Source: an uncultured Coriobacteriaceae bacterium
GTDB lineage: Bacteria; Actinomycetota; Coriobacteriia; Coriobacteriales; Eggerthellaceae
Direction: 5' to 3'
Length of the DNA: 7,745 nt
NCBI GenBank assembly: GCA_946623915.1
Contig: CAMORQ010000079.1
Location: 1-7,745, forward strand
In this document: in pieces, positions 1 through 5,350 of the stretch
How positions within the stretch are numbered: the first letter of the stretch is position 1
Layout of the letters: each line of letters begins with the position of its first letter
The notes under the pieces: model-generated
Databases searched by the model: none
Told to the model about the DNA's origin: nothing
What the model saw: the letters and a program-made list of their open reading frames with translations, nothing else
Translations under genes and position numbers: made by a program

Positions 1-73
1 CTGCGAGATGGGCAACTGGACCTGCGGCCGCGGCGGCTTCGCTCGGCCTTTGGCCTCGCTGGCCGCCTGTTGG

Positions 74-204
74 GGGTCGGGGTGGGGCGGTCCCTCCGCG
101 CCCTCGCTTCGCTCGGCGCTGCACGGCGTAGGTTCGCTTCGCTCCCTGCTCTCCGGGTCGGGGTGGGGCGGTCCCTCCGCGCCCTCGCTTCGCTTGGCGC
201 TGCA
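74..204. repeat. Two-copy 50-bp GC-rich direct repeat, 81-bp period
   Basis: Positions 74-123 and 155-204 are identical except for one base (the CTCGGC/CTTGGC difference near the 3' end of each copy). The 31-bp spacer contains further GCTTCGCT wording, as does 31-60, so the unit looks like an expanded low-complexity tract. It is not a CRISPR, because the unit is too long and there are only two copies. The function is unknown; it may be a slippage-prone intergenic repeat. Confidence 0.8.
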
Positions 205-234
205 TGTGTGTGTCAAATGGCTCTGTCCCTGCTG

Positions 235-261
235 ACACGCCCGCTGATATGCGGGCGGTGT
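235..261. other. GC-rich stem-loop
   Basis: The left arm ACACGCCCGC (235-244) can pair with GCGGGCGGTGT (251-261) through one bulged G, leaving a 6-nt loop TGATAT. No T-run follows on either strand, so it is not a convincing intrinsic terminator. It could mark the end of an upstream transcript or be part of the surrounding repeat DNA. Confidence 0.4.
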
Positions 262-326
262 GTTCTGGTGGGGGCGTAACCGTCGAGATCCTGGGGGTGT
301 CCTGCTGCTTTCACCGATTGGCACCT

Positions 327-442
327 GTTTTGGCAATTCAACACGGTTGTGAGGGATTTTCCCTCTTCAGACCCTCACAATTGGGTTGAATTGCCAGAAT
401 CGGGCAAAAAGCACCCTCACAACTGGGTTGAATTGCCAAAAC
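327..442. repeat. Three copies of a 28-29-nt repeat (one inverted, two direct)
   Basis: Copy 1 lies on the minus strand at 327-355. Copies 2 and 3 lie on the plus strand at 372-399 and 414-442. All share CCCTCACAA, then a variable YYGKG patch, then TTGAATTGCCA and a short A-rich end. Copies 1 and 3 differ at only two positions over 29 nt, and copies 2 and 3 differ at two positions over 28 nt. Copies 2 and 3 are 42 nt apart start to start. Copies 1 and 2 face each other across a 16-nt gap and could fold into a long hairpin. The arrangement resembles REP/BIME-like intergenic repeats. The family is not one I can name. Confidence 0.85.
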
Positions 443-673
443 TGCCCTTTATTTCGGAAAGTAGCCGATTGTGGGTGCGTGGGTCTGCAGCGCTAGCGTG
501 CTGGCGAGGGTGCGGGTGCCGATGGGGTGGAGACGGTTCGCGCCCTAGCCTCGCTCCCTGTGCTTGCTGTCTTGCGTTCGACGGTCGGCGCAGGCGTCGG
601 ATGCAACCGGTGCGCCTCATCTGCGGCTCAGGCTGGATATGCCCGCAGGAGTTATCGAAGCCCCAGCAGATTA

Positions 674-706
674 CTAGGGTAAAACCCTTAGTGGGAAAGC
701 CCTAAG
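674..706. promoter_or_regulatory. Cluster of CTWAGGG-type motifs upstream of napG
   Basis: Three related heptamer-like boxes occur within 33 bp: CTAGGG (674-679), CCCTTAG (685-691, reverse complement CTAAGGG) and CCCTAAG (700-706, reverse complement CTTAGGG). The first two form an imperfect inverted repeat around AAA (AGGGT at 676-680, ACCCT at 684-688). Multiple boxes about 140-170 bp upstream of the first nap gene suit a regulator-binding region, for example of a LuxR/NarL-type protein, but the identity of the regulator is inference only. A CCCTAA also occurs at 4934-4939, just before the TATAAT of the napD leader. Confidence 0.3.
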
Positions 707-774
707 AGTCGGATTTCTTGCGGTTTTGCTTATTCGAATCTAATAGGATTGCGGCAGGCGAGAGAGTACACGTA

Positions 775-802
775 CCGACCATGCTTCGAATCTGCTGGTC
801 GG
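775..802. promoter_or_regulatory. 7-bp inverted repeat in the napG leader
   Basis: CCGACCA (775-781) and TGGTCGG (796-802) are perfect inverted copies separated by 14 nt, ending 41 nt before the napG start codon. The loop contains the palindrome TTCGAA (785-790). The 9-mer TTCGAATCT in the loop (785-793) is also present at 733-741. It could be a dimeric operator or an RNA hairpin in the leader. The sequence alone does not decide. Confidence 0.35.
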
Positions 803-843
803 GAGCACATATTTGGTAGTACGGATAGCTTGAGGGGGAGGAC

Positions 844-1509
844 TTGAGTCTTTCGACTATTGCCAAAGTGCTAGCCGGCGCCGCCGTTGGCGCGCAGGCG
901 CTTGCATACGCATTCAATGCTGGCGAGGAGCTTTTACGCCCACCTGGCGCTCGGTCCGAAGAGGACTTCCAGGCGCGTTGCGTGCGGTGCGGCAAATGCA
1001 TCGAAGCGTGCCCGCACGAATCCATTTTCGCCATACAGAGCTTTGTGAGCCCTTCGGCGGGGACACCTGCCATCGATGCGCGCGCGAAGGCGTGCCGCAT
1101 GTGCCATGACGTGCCCTGCGTCCCTGTGTGTCCGACAGGCGCTTTGCGCGACGTTGAAGTGCCTGAAGACATCGACATGGGCTGGGCGGTCATCGATCGG
1201 GAAACCTGCATTTCATTCAAGGGGTTGCGCTGCGAGGTGTGCTACCGTGCCTGCCCGTTGATCGACGAGGCCATCACCATCGACTACCGCATCAACGAAA
1301 ACGACCCGCTGCATTCGGTGTTCGCACCCATCATCAACGAAGAAACGTGCACGGGTTGCGGCTTGTGCGTGGAACGCTGCATCACCGACGAGCCGGCCAT
1401 CCGCATCGTGCGGGAAGGGTGGCCCATCCACGAAAACGAAGAAGAGGGCTGGGTTCCCACTCCGCGGGAAAACCTTTCCGGCCCGAGCGGGGAAGGGGTT
1501 TGGCAATGA
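844..1509 (+). CDS. napG: NapG, ferredoxin-type quinol dehydrogenase subunit (four 4Fe-4S)
   Basis: NapG works with membrane protein NapH to carry electrons from (mena)quinol towards periplasmic nitrate reductase. The 221-residue length matches the family (E. coli NapG is about 230). Four cysteine sets, each able to bind a 4Fe-4S cluster, are visible: C46/49/52/56, C84/87/92/96, C122/130/133/137 and C169/172/175/179. The LRPPGA just before the first set and the FKGLRCEVCYRACP-type third set are NapG hallmarks. Translation starts at TTG 844, with an AGGGGGAGG Shine-Dalgarno just upstream. An in-frame TAG at 826-828 rules out a longer form. The N-terminus has a hydrophobic stretch (about residues 6-24) but no twin-arginine motif, unlike typical NapG, so how it crosses the membrane is open. 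It is the first gene of the cluster. Confidence 0.94.
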   Translation: MSLSTIAKVLAGAAVGAQALAYAFNAGEELLRPPGARSEEDFQARCVRCGKCIEACPHESIFAIQSFVSPSAGTPAIDARAKACRMCHDVPCVPVCPTGALRDVEVPEDIDMGWAVIDRETCISFKGLRCEVCYRACPLIDEAITIDYRINENDPLHSVFAPIINEETCTGCGLCVERCITDEPAIRIVREGWPIHENEEEGWVPTPRENLSGPSGEGVWQ

Positions 1510-1646
1510 TCGCCACGAATGCCCCATGGAGTGTCATCCGCCAAGACGCATCCGGCATCGCCGCTTTTCATGCGTCATCTGAATTCGGCTTCGAGCTGGG
1601 CGCAGTTTGTCCCTCCCCGCTGCGCCCAGCCAAGCACGTTGGTTAA
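1506..1646 (+). CDS. Possible 46-residue ORF overlapping the napG stop
   Basis: An ATG at 1506 overlaps the napG TGA (ATGA arrangement), with a purine-rich GGGGAAGGGG stretch about 7 nt upstream. The frame runs 46 codons to a stop at 1644-1646. Such overlaps often mark translational coupling. Against it, the peptide has no recognisable domain, signal or membrane segment, and its 3' part encodes an 11-bp perfect RNA stem (1595-1630). It may be a leader peptide, a decayed gene or chance. I do not recognise it. Confidence 0.2.
   Translation: MIATNAPWSVIRQDASGIAAFHASSEFGFELGAVCPSPLRPAKHVG
1595..1630 (+). other. Strong stem-loop between napG and napA
   Basis: GCTGGGCGCAG (1595-1605) and CTGCGCCCAGC (1620-1630) form a perfect 11-bp stem with a 14-nt pyrimidine-rich loop. 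No T-run follows, so it is not a standard intrinsic terminator. In a polycistronic message it could block 3' decay of the napG segment or protect the napA 5' end, and so set different subunit levels. This role is inferred. Confidence 0.6.
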
Positions 1647-1662
1647 GGGATACGCGCTGCTT

Positions 1663-1677
1663 GCGCATCGGATGCGC
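1663..1677 (+). other. Short hairpin in the napA leader
   Basis: GCGCAT (1663-1668) pairs with ATGCGC (1672-1677) around a 3-nt CGG loop, 63 nt before the napA start. With the larger stem just upstream it makes the 231-bp napG-napA gap a structured leader. No promoter with both good boxes is evident in the gap. A TTGAAA at 1686-1691 lacks a partner. Confidence 0.4.
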
Positions 1678-1740
1678 TGGCCGCGTTGAAAAAACGGAGT
1701 TGACGGGAAGAGTTATGCAAACGAGCAGAGGAGGAAAAGA

Positions 1741-4395
1741 ATGGATGTAAGTAGGCGACAATTCGTCAAAGCCACAGCGATTTCGCTGGCTATGGCGGCT
1801 GCGGGCGGCTCGCTTGCCCTAAGCGCGCAGGACGCGTTCGCGACGAGCAGTTCCAAAGCCGCTTCAAGCAGCGCCGGCTCGGCGGGTTCGAAGGGAACCG
1901 TCACGTCGGGCGTGTGCCGCTACTGCGGCTGCGGTTGCGGCGTGCTGGTCGAAACGAATTCCGAAGGGCGCGTGGTGGCTGTCACCGGCGACCCGGAGAA
2001 TCGTTCTTCCAAGGGTCTGAACTGCGTCAAAGGGTACTATCTGTCCAAGGCGCTCTACGGCGAAGACCGCCTGACGGTGCCGTTGATCCGCGACGATCCG
2101 TCCACGAAAGGCACGGGTTCGGGCTTGCGCGAAGCCACCTGGGAAGAAGCGCTCGAGCTCGCTGCGGGCAAGCTGAAGGAAGCGTGGGAGAAAGAGACCA
2201 CCGACAAGGACGGCAACGCCGTGAAAGGCTCTTCGCGCATCGCGTTCTGGGGGTCGGGGCAGATGCCGATCACCGAAGGGTACGCGCTGTCCAAGTTCTG
2301 GAAGGCGGGCCTGCTTTCCAACAACATCGACCCCAACGCACGCCTGTGCATGGCCAGCGCCGTGGTCGGGTTCATGAACGTGTTCCAGACCGACGAGCCA
2401 GCCGGTTGTTACGCCGACCTCGAAAACGCCGACGTGTTCGTCACGTGGGGCGCCAACATGGCCGAAGCGCACCCCATCCTCTATTCGCGCCTGACCGCGC
2501 ACAAGATCTCCGACCCGAAGGTGCAGCATTTCGACCTGGGCACCTTGCGCACACGCACGTCGGCAACCGCCGACAAAATGCTGTTGTTCCGTCCGGGTAC
2601 CGACATCGCCATCGCCAACGCGATCCTGAAATACCTGATCGACAACAAGCTCTACGACGAGGCGTTCATCGGCGATCACGTGATCTTCAAGACGGGCACC
2701 GAAGACATCGGCAACGCTTTCGAAGACGGCTACGACAAATCAGATGTCGGGCAGACGGTCGATGCGGTCGAGGTCGTCGAGTTCGACGAGTGGGTGAAAA
2801 AGCTGGAGCCGTACACCCTCGAGTACGCTTCCGAGCTTTCGGGCGTGCCCGCCGAAGACATCGAGGAGCTGGCGCGCGTGTTCGGCGATCCGGACAAGAA
2901 GGTCATGAGCCTGTGGACCATGGGCGTCAACCAGCACAACCGCGGCACCTGGATGAACCACTGCATCTACAACATCCACTTGCTCACGGGCAAAATCGCC
3001 AAACCGGGCAACGGGCCGTTCAGCCTGACCGGCCAGCCCACCGCATGCGGCACCGCGCGCGAAGTCGGCACGTTCAGCCATCGTCTGCCGGCTGACTTGA
3101 TCGTGGCGAACGCGCAGCACCGCCGCTACACCGAAGCGATTTGGGACCTGCCCGAGGAATACCTCGACGCCATCCAGGCGCCGGGTTTCCACACGGTGAA
3201 GATCTTCCGCGAAATGTCCAAGGGCAACATCGACTTCCTGTGGACCGCGCACAACAACTGGGCCGTTTCCATGCCCAACCTCACGCGTTTTCTGGGATTG
3301 AAAGACGAATACAAGGGCATCTTCGACACGTTCGTGGTGGTCAACGAAGTCTACCCGACCAAGTCCACCGACTACGCCGACGTGGTGTTCCCGGTTGCCA
3401 TGTGGGTGGAAAAGGAAGGGCAGTTCGGAAACGCCGAGCGCCGCACCACCGTGTTCCAGAAAGCGGCCAACCCTCCCGGAGAGGCGCAGTGGGACATCTG
3501 GGTGCTCATGCAGATGGCGCAGCGCGTGCTCGACGGACACGAAATCGACGGGCAGGATGCCTTCGACAGGCTGTTCGGCTTCGTGTGGGACAAGACGGCG
3601 AAAAGCCCCAACGGCTTGGAAGGCAACTTCGTCGAAGGCGAAGACCAGACCGCGGTCAACCGCGCTCTGTGGGAAGAGTACCGCATTTTCTCCAACCCCG
3701 AGCTGAACGAAAAGGCGCTTGCCATCAACAACAACGATGCCAACAACGAAGAGTGGGGCAAGCTGAAGATGGAAGCCAAGCAGTTGGCTCCCTACGACGA
3801 GTACATCAAACAGCATGGCATCGCCTGGCCGGTGCGCGAAGTCGACGGCAAATGGGTCGAGACCAACTGGCGCTTCAGCGCTGGTGCGCAGGAAGACGGG
3901 TTCGACCCGATCGGCATCGAGAAGTACGGCAAGGAAGGCTTGGCCGGAGACGTTTGCTTCTACAAGTCGGGCGGCAAGGAGATGAAGGCGTCGGTGGTGT
4001 TTAGGCCCTACGAACCGCCTGCCTACGAACCCAATGACGAATACCCGTTCTGGCTGTGCACGGGCCGCGTGCTCGAGCACTGGCATTCCGGCTCCATGAC
4101 CGGGCGCGTGCCCGAGCTGCAGCGTGCCGTGCCCGAAGGCCTGATCTACATGAACAAGCAGGACTGCGAGGATCTGGGCATCAAATCGGGCGACATGGTG
4201 AAGATCACGTCTCCCTACGGCGAAACGAAGGTGCGCGCAACCACCGACAAGCGCTTCGACCCCGAGCCGGGCATGACGTTTGTGGCCATGCACGACAACG
4301 AGGTGCTTGTGAACCTGGTGGTTCAGGACGTGTACTGCCCCCTGTCCAAAGAGCCCGACTTCAAGAAGACCACGATTCGCATCGAGAAAGCGTAG
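1741..4395 (+). CDS. napA: NapA, periplasmic-type nitrate reductase catalytic subunit
   Basis: NapA reduces nitrate to nitrite outside the cytoplasmic membrane using a bis-MGD molybdenum centre and one 4Fe-4S cluster. The 884 residues begin with a Tat signal (SRRQFVK at 4-10, hydrophobic region, likely cleavage after AFA at 34), then a Ser/Ala/Gly linker (35-53). The cluster ligands are C59, C62, C66 and C95, with K97 as the conserved electron-path lysine. The Mo ligand is C203 in RLCMASAVVGF. Other family signatures are WGANMAEAHP (236-245), QPTACGTAREVGTFSHRLPA (432-451), MWVEKEG (554-560) with GNAERRT (563-569), and GRVLEHWHSGSMTGRVPEL (775-793). The ending PLSKEPDFKKTTIRIEKA matches NapA C-termini. 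It is longer than E. coli NapA (about 828), through the linker and internal insertions. AGAGGAGG at 1727-1734 supports the ATG. There is an extra cysteine, C64, inside the cluster motif. There is no lipobox, so anchoring must come from partners. Confidence 0.97.
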   Translation: MDVSRRQFVKATAISLAMAAAGGSLALSAQDAFATSSSKAASSSAGSAGSKGTVTSGVCRYCGCGCGVLVETNSEGRVVAVTGDPENRSSKGLNCVKGYYLSKALYGEDRLTVPLIRDDPSTKGTGSGLREATWEEALELAAGKLKEAWEKETTDKDGNAVKGSSRIAFWGSGQMPITEGYALSKFWKAGLLSNNIDPNARLCMASAVVGFMNVFQTDEPAGCYADLENADVFVTWGANMAEAHPILYSRLTAHKISDPKVQHFDLGTLRTRTSATADKMLLFRPGTDIAIANAILKYLIDNKLYDEAFIGDHVIFKTGTEDIGNAFEDGYDKSDVGQTVDAVEVVEFDEWVKKLEPYTLEYASELSGVPAEDIEELARVFGDPDKKVMSLWTMGVNQHNRGTWMNHCIYNIHLLTGKIAKPGNGPFSLTGQPTACGTAREVGTFSHRLPADLIVANAQHRRYTEAIWDLPEEYLDAIQAPGFHTVKIFREMSKGNIDFLWTAHNNWAVSMPNLTRFLGLKDEYKGIFDTFVVVNEVYPTKSTDYADVVFPVAMWVEKEGQFGNAERRTTVFQKAANPPGEAQWDIWVLMQMAQRVLDGHEIDGQDAFDRLFGFVWDKTAKSPNGLEGNFVEGEDQTAVNRALWEEYRIFSNPELNEKALAINNNDANNEEWGKLKMEAKQLAPYDEYIKQHGIAWPVREVDGKWVETNWRFSAGAQEDGFDPIGIEKYGKEGLAGDVCFYKSGGKEMKASVVFRPYEPPAYEPNDEYPFWLCTGRVLEHWHSGSMTGRVPELQRAVPEGLIYMNKQDCEDLGIKSGDMVKITSPYGETKVRATTDKRFDPEPGMTFVAMHDNEVLVNLVVQDVYCPLSKEPDFKKTTIRIEKA

Positions 4396-4405
4396 GGTGA
4401 TCTCT

Positions 4406-4843
4406 ATGAAAAAACAGCACGTCATCTTGCTGACGGTGATGTTCGCGCTTATGGGGACTCTGTTCCTGGCGGCCTGTCAGCCCGCCACCACCGGTGGCGC
4501 GTCCGCATCGAGCGCCGCTTCGGCTTCCGCCGCCAGCTCCGACGCCCAGGCGTCCGCAAGCGAGGCCAGCGCTTCGGCATCCGCTGCAGAAGAAGCCGAG
4601 GCAAGCGCATCGTCGGCAGAGGTCGCTAGCGCATCTGCGTCGGCCGACGAAGCCGACGAAGACGGCTTCAAGAGCATTCCCGCAACGATTCCGGCAGACC
4701 ACGAAGGGCGCACGTCGGACCAATGCCCCACGTGCCATGTCGAGGGCGGAACCGCACCGGCGATTCCCGATGACCATTTCGTGGACGGGGAACTCGACCC
4801 CAACCGCCTGCAGTGCTTCACCTGTCACCTCTCCGAGGCGTAA
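4406..4843 (+). CDS. napB: NapB-like diheme cytochrome c lipoprotein
   Basis: This is a probable small electron-transfer subunit of NapA. The 145-residue precursor has a lipoprotein signal (basic MKKQ start, hydrophobic core, LAAC with lipid-modified C24). A long Ala/Ser/Glu linker (about 26-82) follows, then a compact C-terminal domain with two c-type haem sites, C107-P-T-C110-H111 and C137-F-T-C140-H141. The spacing and the context IPADH (H99) before site 1 and IPDDHF (H124) between sites mirror NapB, where such histidines are distal haem ligands. The haem domain is only about 60 residues, shorter than classical NapB, and is lipid-anchored rather than soluble. I chose ATG 4406 over GTG 4397 because AGGGTG (4394-4399, overlapping the napA stop) gives correct spacing. 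It lies 10 nt after napA, so the two are co-translated. Another diheme lipoprotein family is possible. Haem attachment genes are not in the window. Confidence 0.78.
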   Translation: MKKQHVILLTVMFALMGTLFLAACQPATTGGASASSAASASAASSDAQASASEASASASAAEEAEASASSAEVASASASADEADEDGFKSIPATIPADHEGRTSDQCPTCHVEGGTAPAIPDDHFVDGELDPNRLQCFTCHLSEA

Positions 4844-4860
4844 GGGTTTGCGCGTTTTTA

Positions 4861-4887
4861 GCCCGCGTGCCAGCACGGCGCGCGGGC
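4861..4887 (+). other. 11-bp stem-loop after napB
   Basis: GCCCGCGTGCC (4861-4871) pairs with GGCGCGCGGGC (4877-4887), with one G-T wobble and a 5-nt loop AGCAC, 17 nt after the napB stop. The five T's lie before the stem (4854-4858) and CCCCGAAAA follows, so a classic rho-independent terminator is not satisfied. It could still attenuate or act as a 3' stabiliser for the napA-napB message. Confidence 0.5.
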
Positions 4888-4942
4888 GCCCCGAAAAGGG
4901 TCGACTGTGCGTGGAGTATCCCGATTACTTTTTCCCTAACTC

Positions 4943-4948
4943 TATAAT
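4943..4948 (+). promoter_or_regulatory. Candidate -10 box (TATAAT) upstream of napD
   Basis: A perfect TATAAT lies 104 bp before the napD ATG, in a locally AT-richer patch of an otherwise GC-rich gap. No good TTGACA partner exists 15-19 bp upstream (sequence around 4919-4926 is CCCGAT-like). If used, it would need an activator or depend on the -10 alone. CCCTAA at 4934-4939 overlaps the -35/-10 spacer and resembles the boxes upstream of napG. It would give napD-napH transcription of their own. Confidence 0.35.
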
Positions 4949-5020
4949 CAGTCGTCCCTTTCCGGGGCAAGGGCTAGGCCCTCGTGCACGATGTTGATTC
5001 ACCGCATGCGCACGGTCGTT

Positions 5021-5032
5021 GCAATCGATTGC
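5021..5032. promoter_or_regulatory. Perfect 12-bp palindrome before napD
   Basis: GCAATCGATTGC (5021-5032) reads the same on both strands and ends 6 nt before the napD ribosome-binding site (AAGGAAGGA, 5039-5047). Two other perfect palindromes are close: TCGTGCACGA (4982-4991) and CGCATGCG (5003-5010). It may be an operator for a dimeric regulator or a weak leader hairpin. In GC-rich DNA, short palindromes also occur by chance. Confidence 0.3.
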
Positions 5033-5052
5033 GCAGGCAAGGAAGGACGAAT

Positions 5053-5334
5053 ATGGGCGAAGAGCATGTTGTCATTTCCAGTTTGATAGTCGAATGCCTG
5101 CCGTCTGACGCCGGTAGGGTGGCAGATGCGCTTGCCGCGCTGGAAGGCGTGGAAGTGCATGGGTGCGAAGACGGCCAGGTGGTGATAACCATCGAACGGG
5201 AGACGTTGGCCGAATCGCACGATTTGGCCAACAGCTTCACGCAGATGGATGGCGTGACCAACGTCAATCTCGTGTACGCCAATTTCGAAGACGATGAAGA
5301 GCTGCAGGGCATGTTCGACAACGTCGTGAAATAG
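5053..5334 (+). CDS. napD: NapD, Tat-signal-binding chaperone for NapA
   Basis: NapD is a small cytoplasmic protein that binds the NapA twin-arginine signal and delays export until the molybdenum cofactor is inserted. The 93-residue product has the NapD ferredoxin-like (beta-alpha-beta) pattern: VVISSLIVEC (6-15), a helix with PSDAGRVADALAALEGVEVHG, the strand GQVVITIE (41-48), a second helix, then GVTNVNLVYANFEDDEE, which matches the family's conserved GV-x-x-V-x-LVYH-type end. I chose ATG 5053, which has AAGGAAGGA spaced about 6 nt upstream. A longer frame reaching back to about 4984 has no comparable ribosome-binding site and lacks similarity to NapD at its N-terminus. It sits 16 nt before napH. 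Confidence 0.92.
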   Translation: MGEEHVVISSLIVECLPSDAGRVADALAALEGVEVHGCEDGQVVITIERETLAESHDLANSFTQMDGVTNVNLVYANFEDDEELQGMFDNVVK

Positions 5335-5350
5335 CCCTTCAAGGAGAAAC

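Larger units (their letters stand above)
1..843. other. Gene-free repeat-bearing region upstream of napG
   Basis: No reading frame here looks like a real protein. The open frames are short, overlap one another on several frames, and translate to repetitive Arg/Leu/Ser/Gly-rich peptides that follow the DNA repeats. The stretch holds a GC-rich direct repeat (74-204), a stem-loop (235-261), three copies of a 28-29-nt repeat (327-442), and the napG leader with a motif cluster (674-706) and an inverted repeat (775-802). Segments such as 541-560 loosely echo the CGCCCT-CGCT wording of the first repeat, so part of it may be decayed repeat DNA. The 5' end could also hold the tail of an upstream gene's untranslated region, but nothing shows this. 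Confidence 0.7.

Noticed and set aside
8..279. Short overlapping frames at the window start
   Set aside because: Their peptides merely translate the 50-bp DNA repeat in several frames and show no protein-like composition.
327..442. CRISPR array
   Set aside because: There are only three copies, one of them inverted, with gaps of 14-16 nt that are too short for spacers, and no cas gene nearby.
718..746. Promoter TTGCGG (718-723) with TAATAG (741-746) at 17-bp spacing
   Set aside because: The spacing is right, but the -10 matches consensus at only three of six positions and the -35 at about three. That is too weak to call, although a napG promoter must lie in this area.
702..1220. Minus-strand 172-residue frame over the napG leader and 5' half
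   Set aside because: Most of it is antisense to napG cysteine-rich coding sequence. It has no recognisable protein features and no plausible promoter.
4397..4405. GTG 4397 as the napB start
   Set aside because: It would sit inside the AGGGTG ribosome-binding sequence that is well spaced for ATG 4406, and it adds three residues before a normal lipoprotein signal.
2740..4425. 561-residue open frame on the minus strand
   Set aside because: It is fully antisense to napA, follows the GC-rich codon pattern of napA, and has no domain or ribosome-binding evidence. It is a shadow frame.
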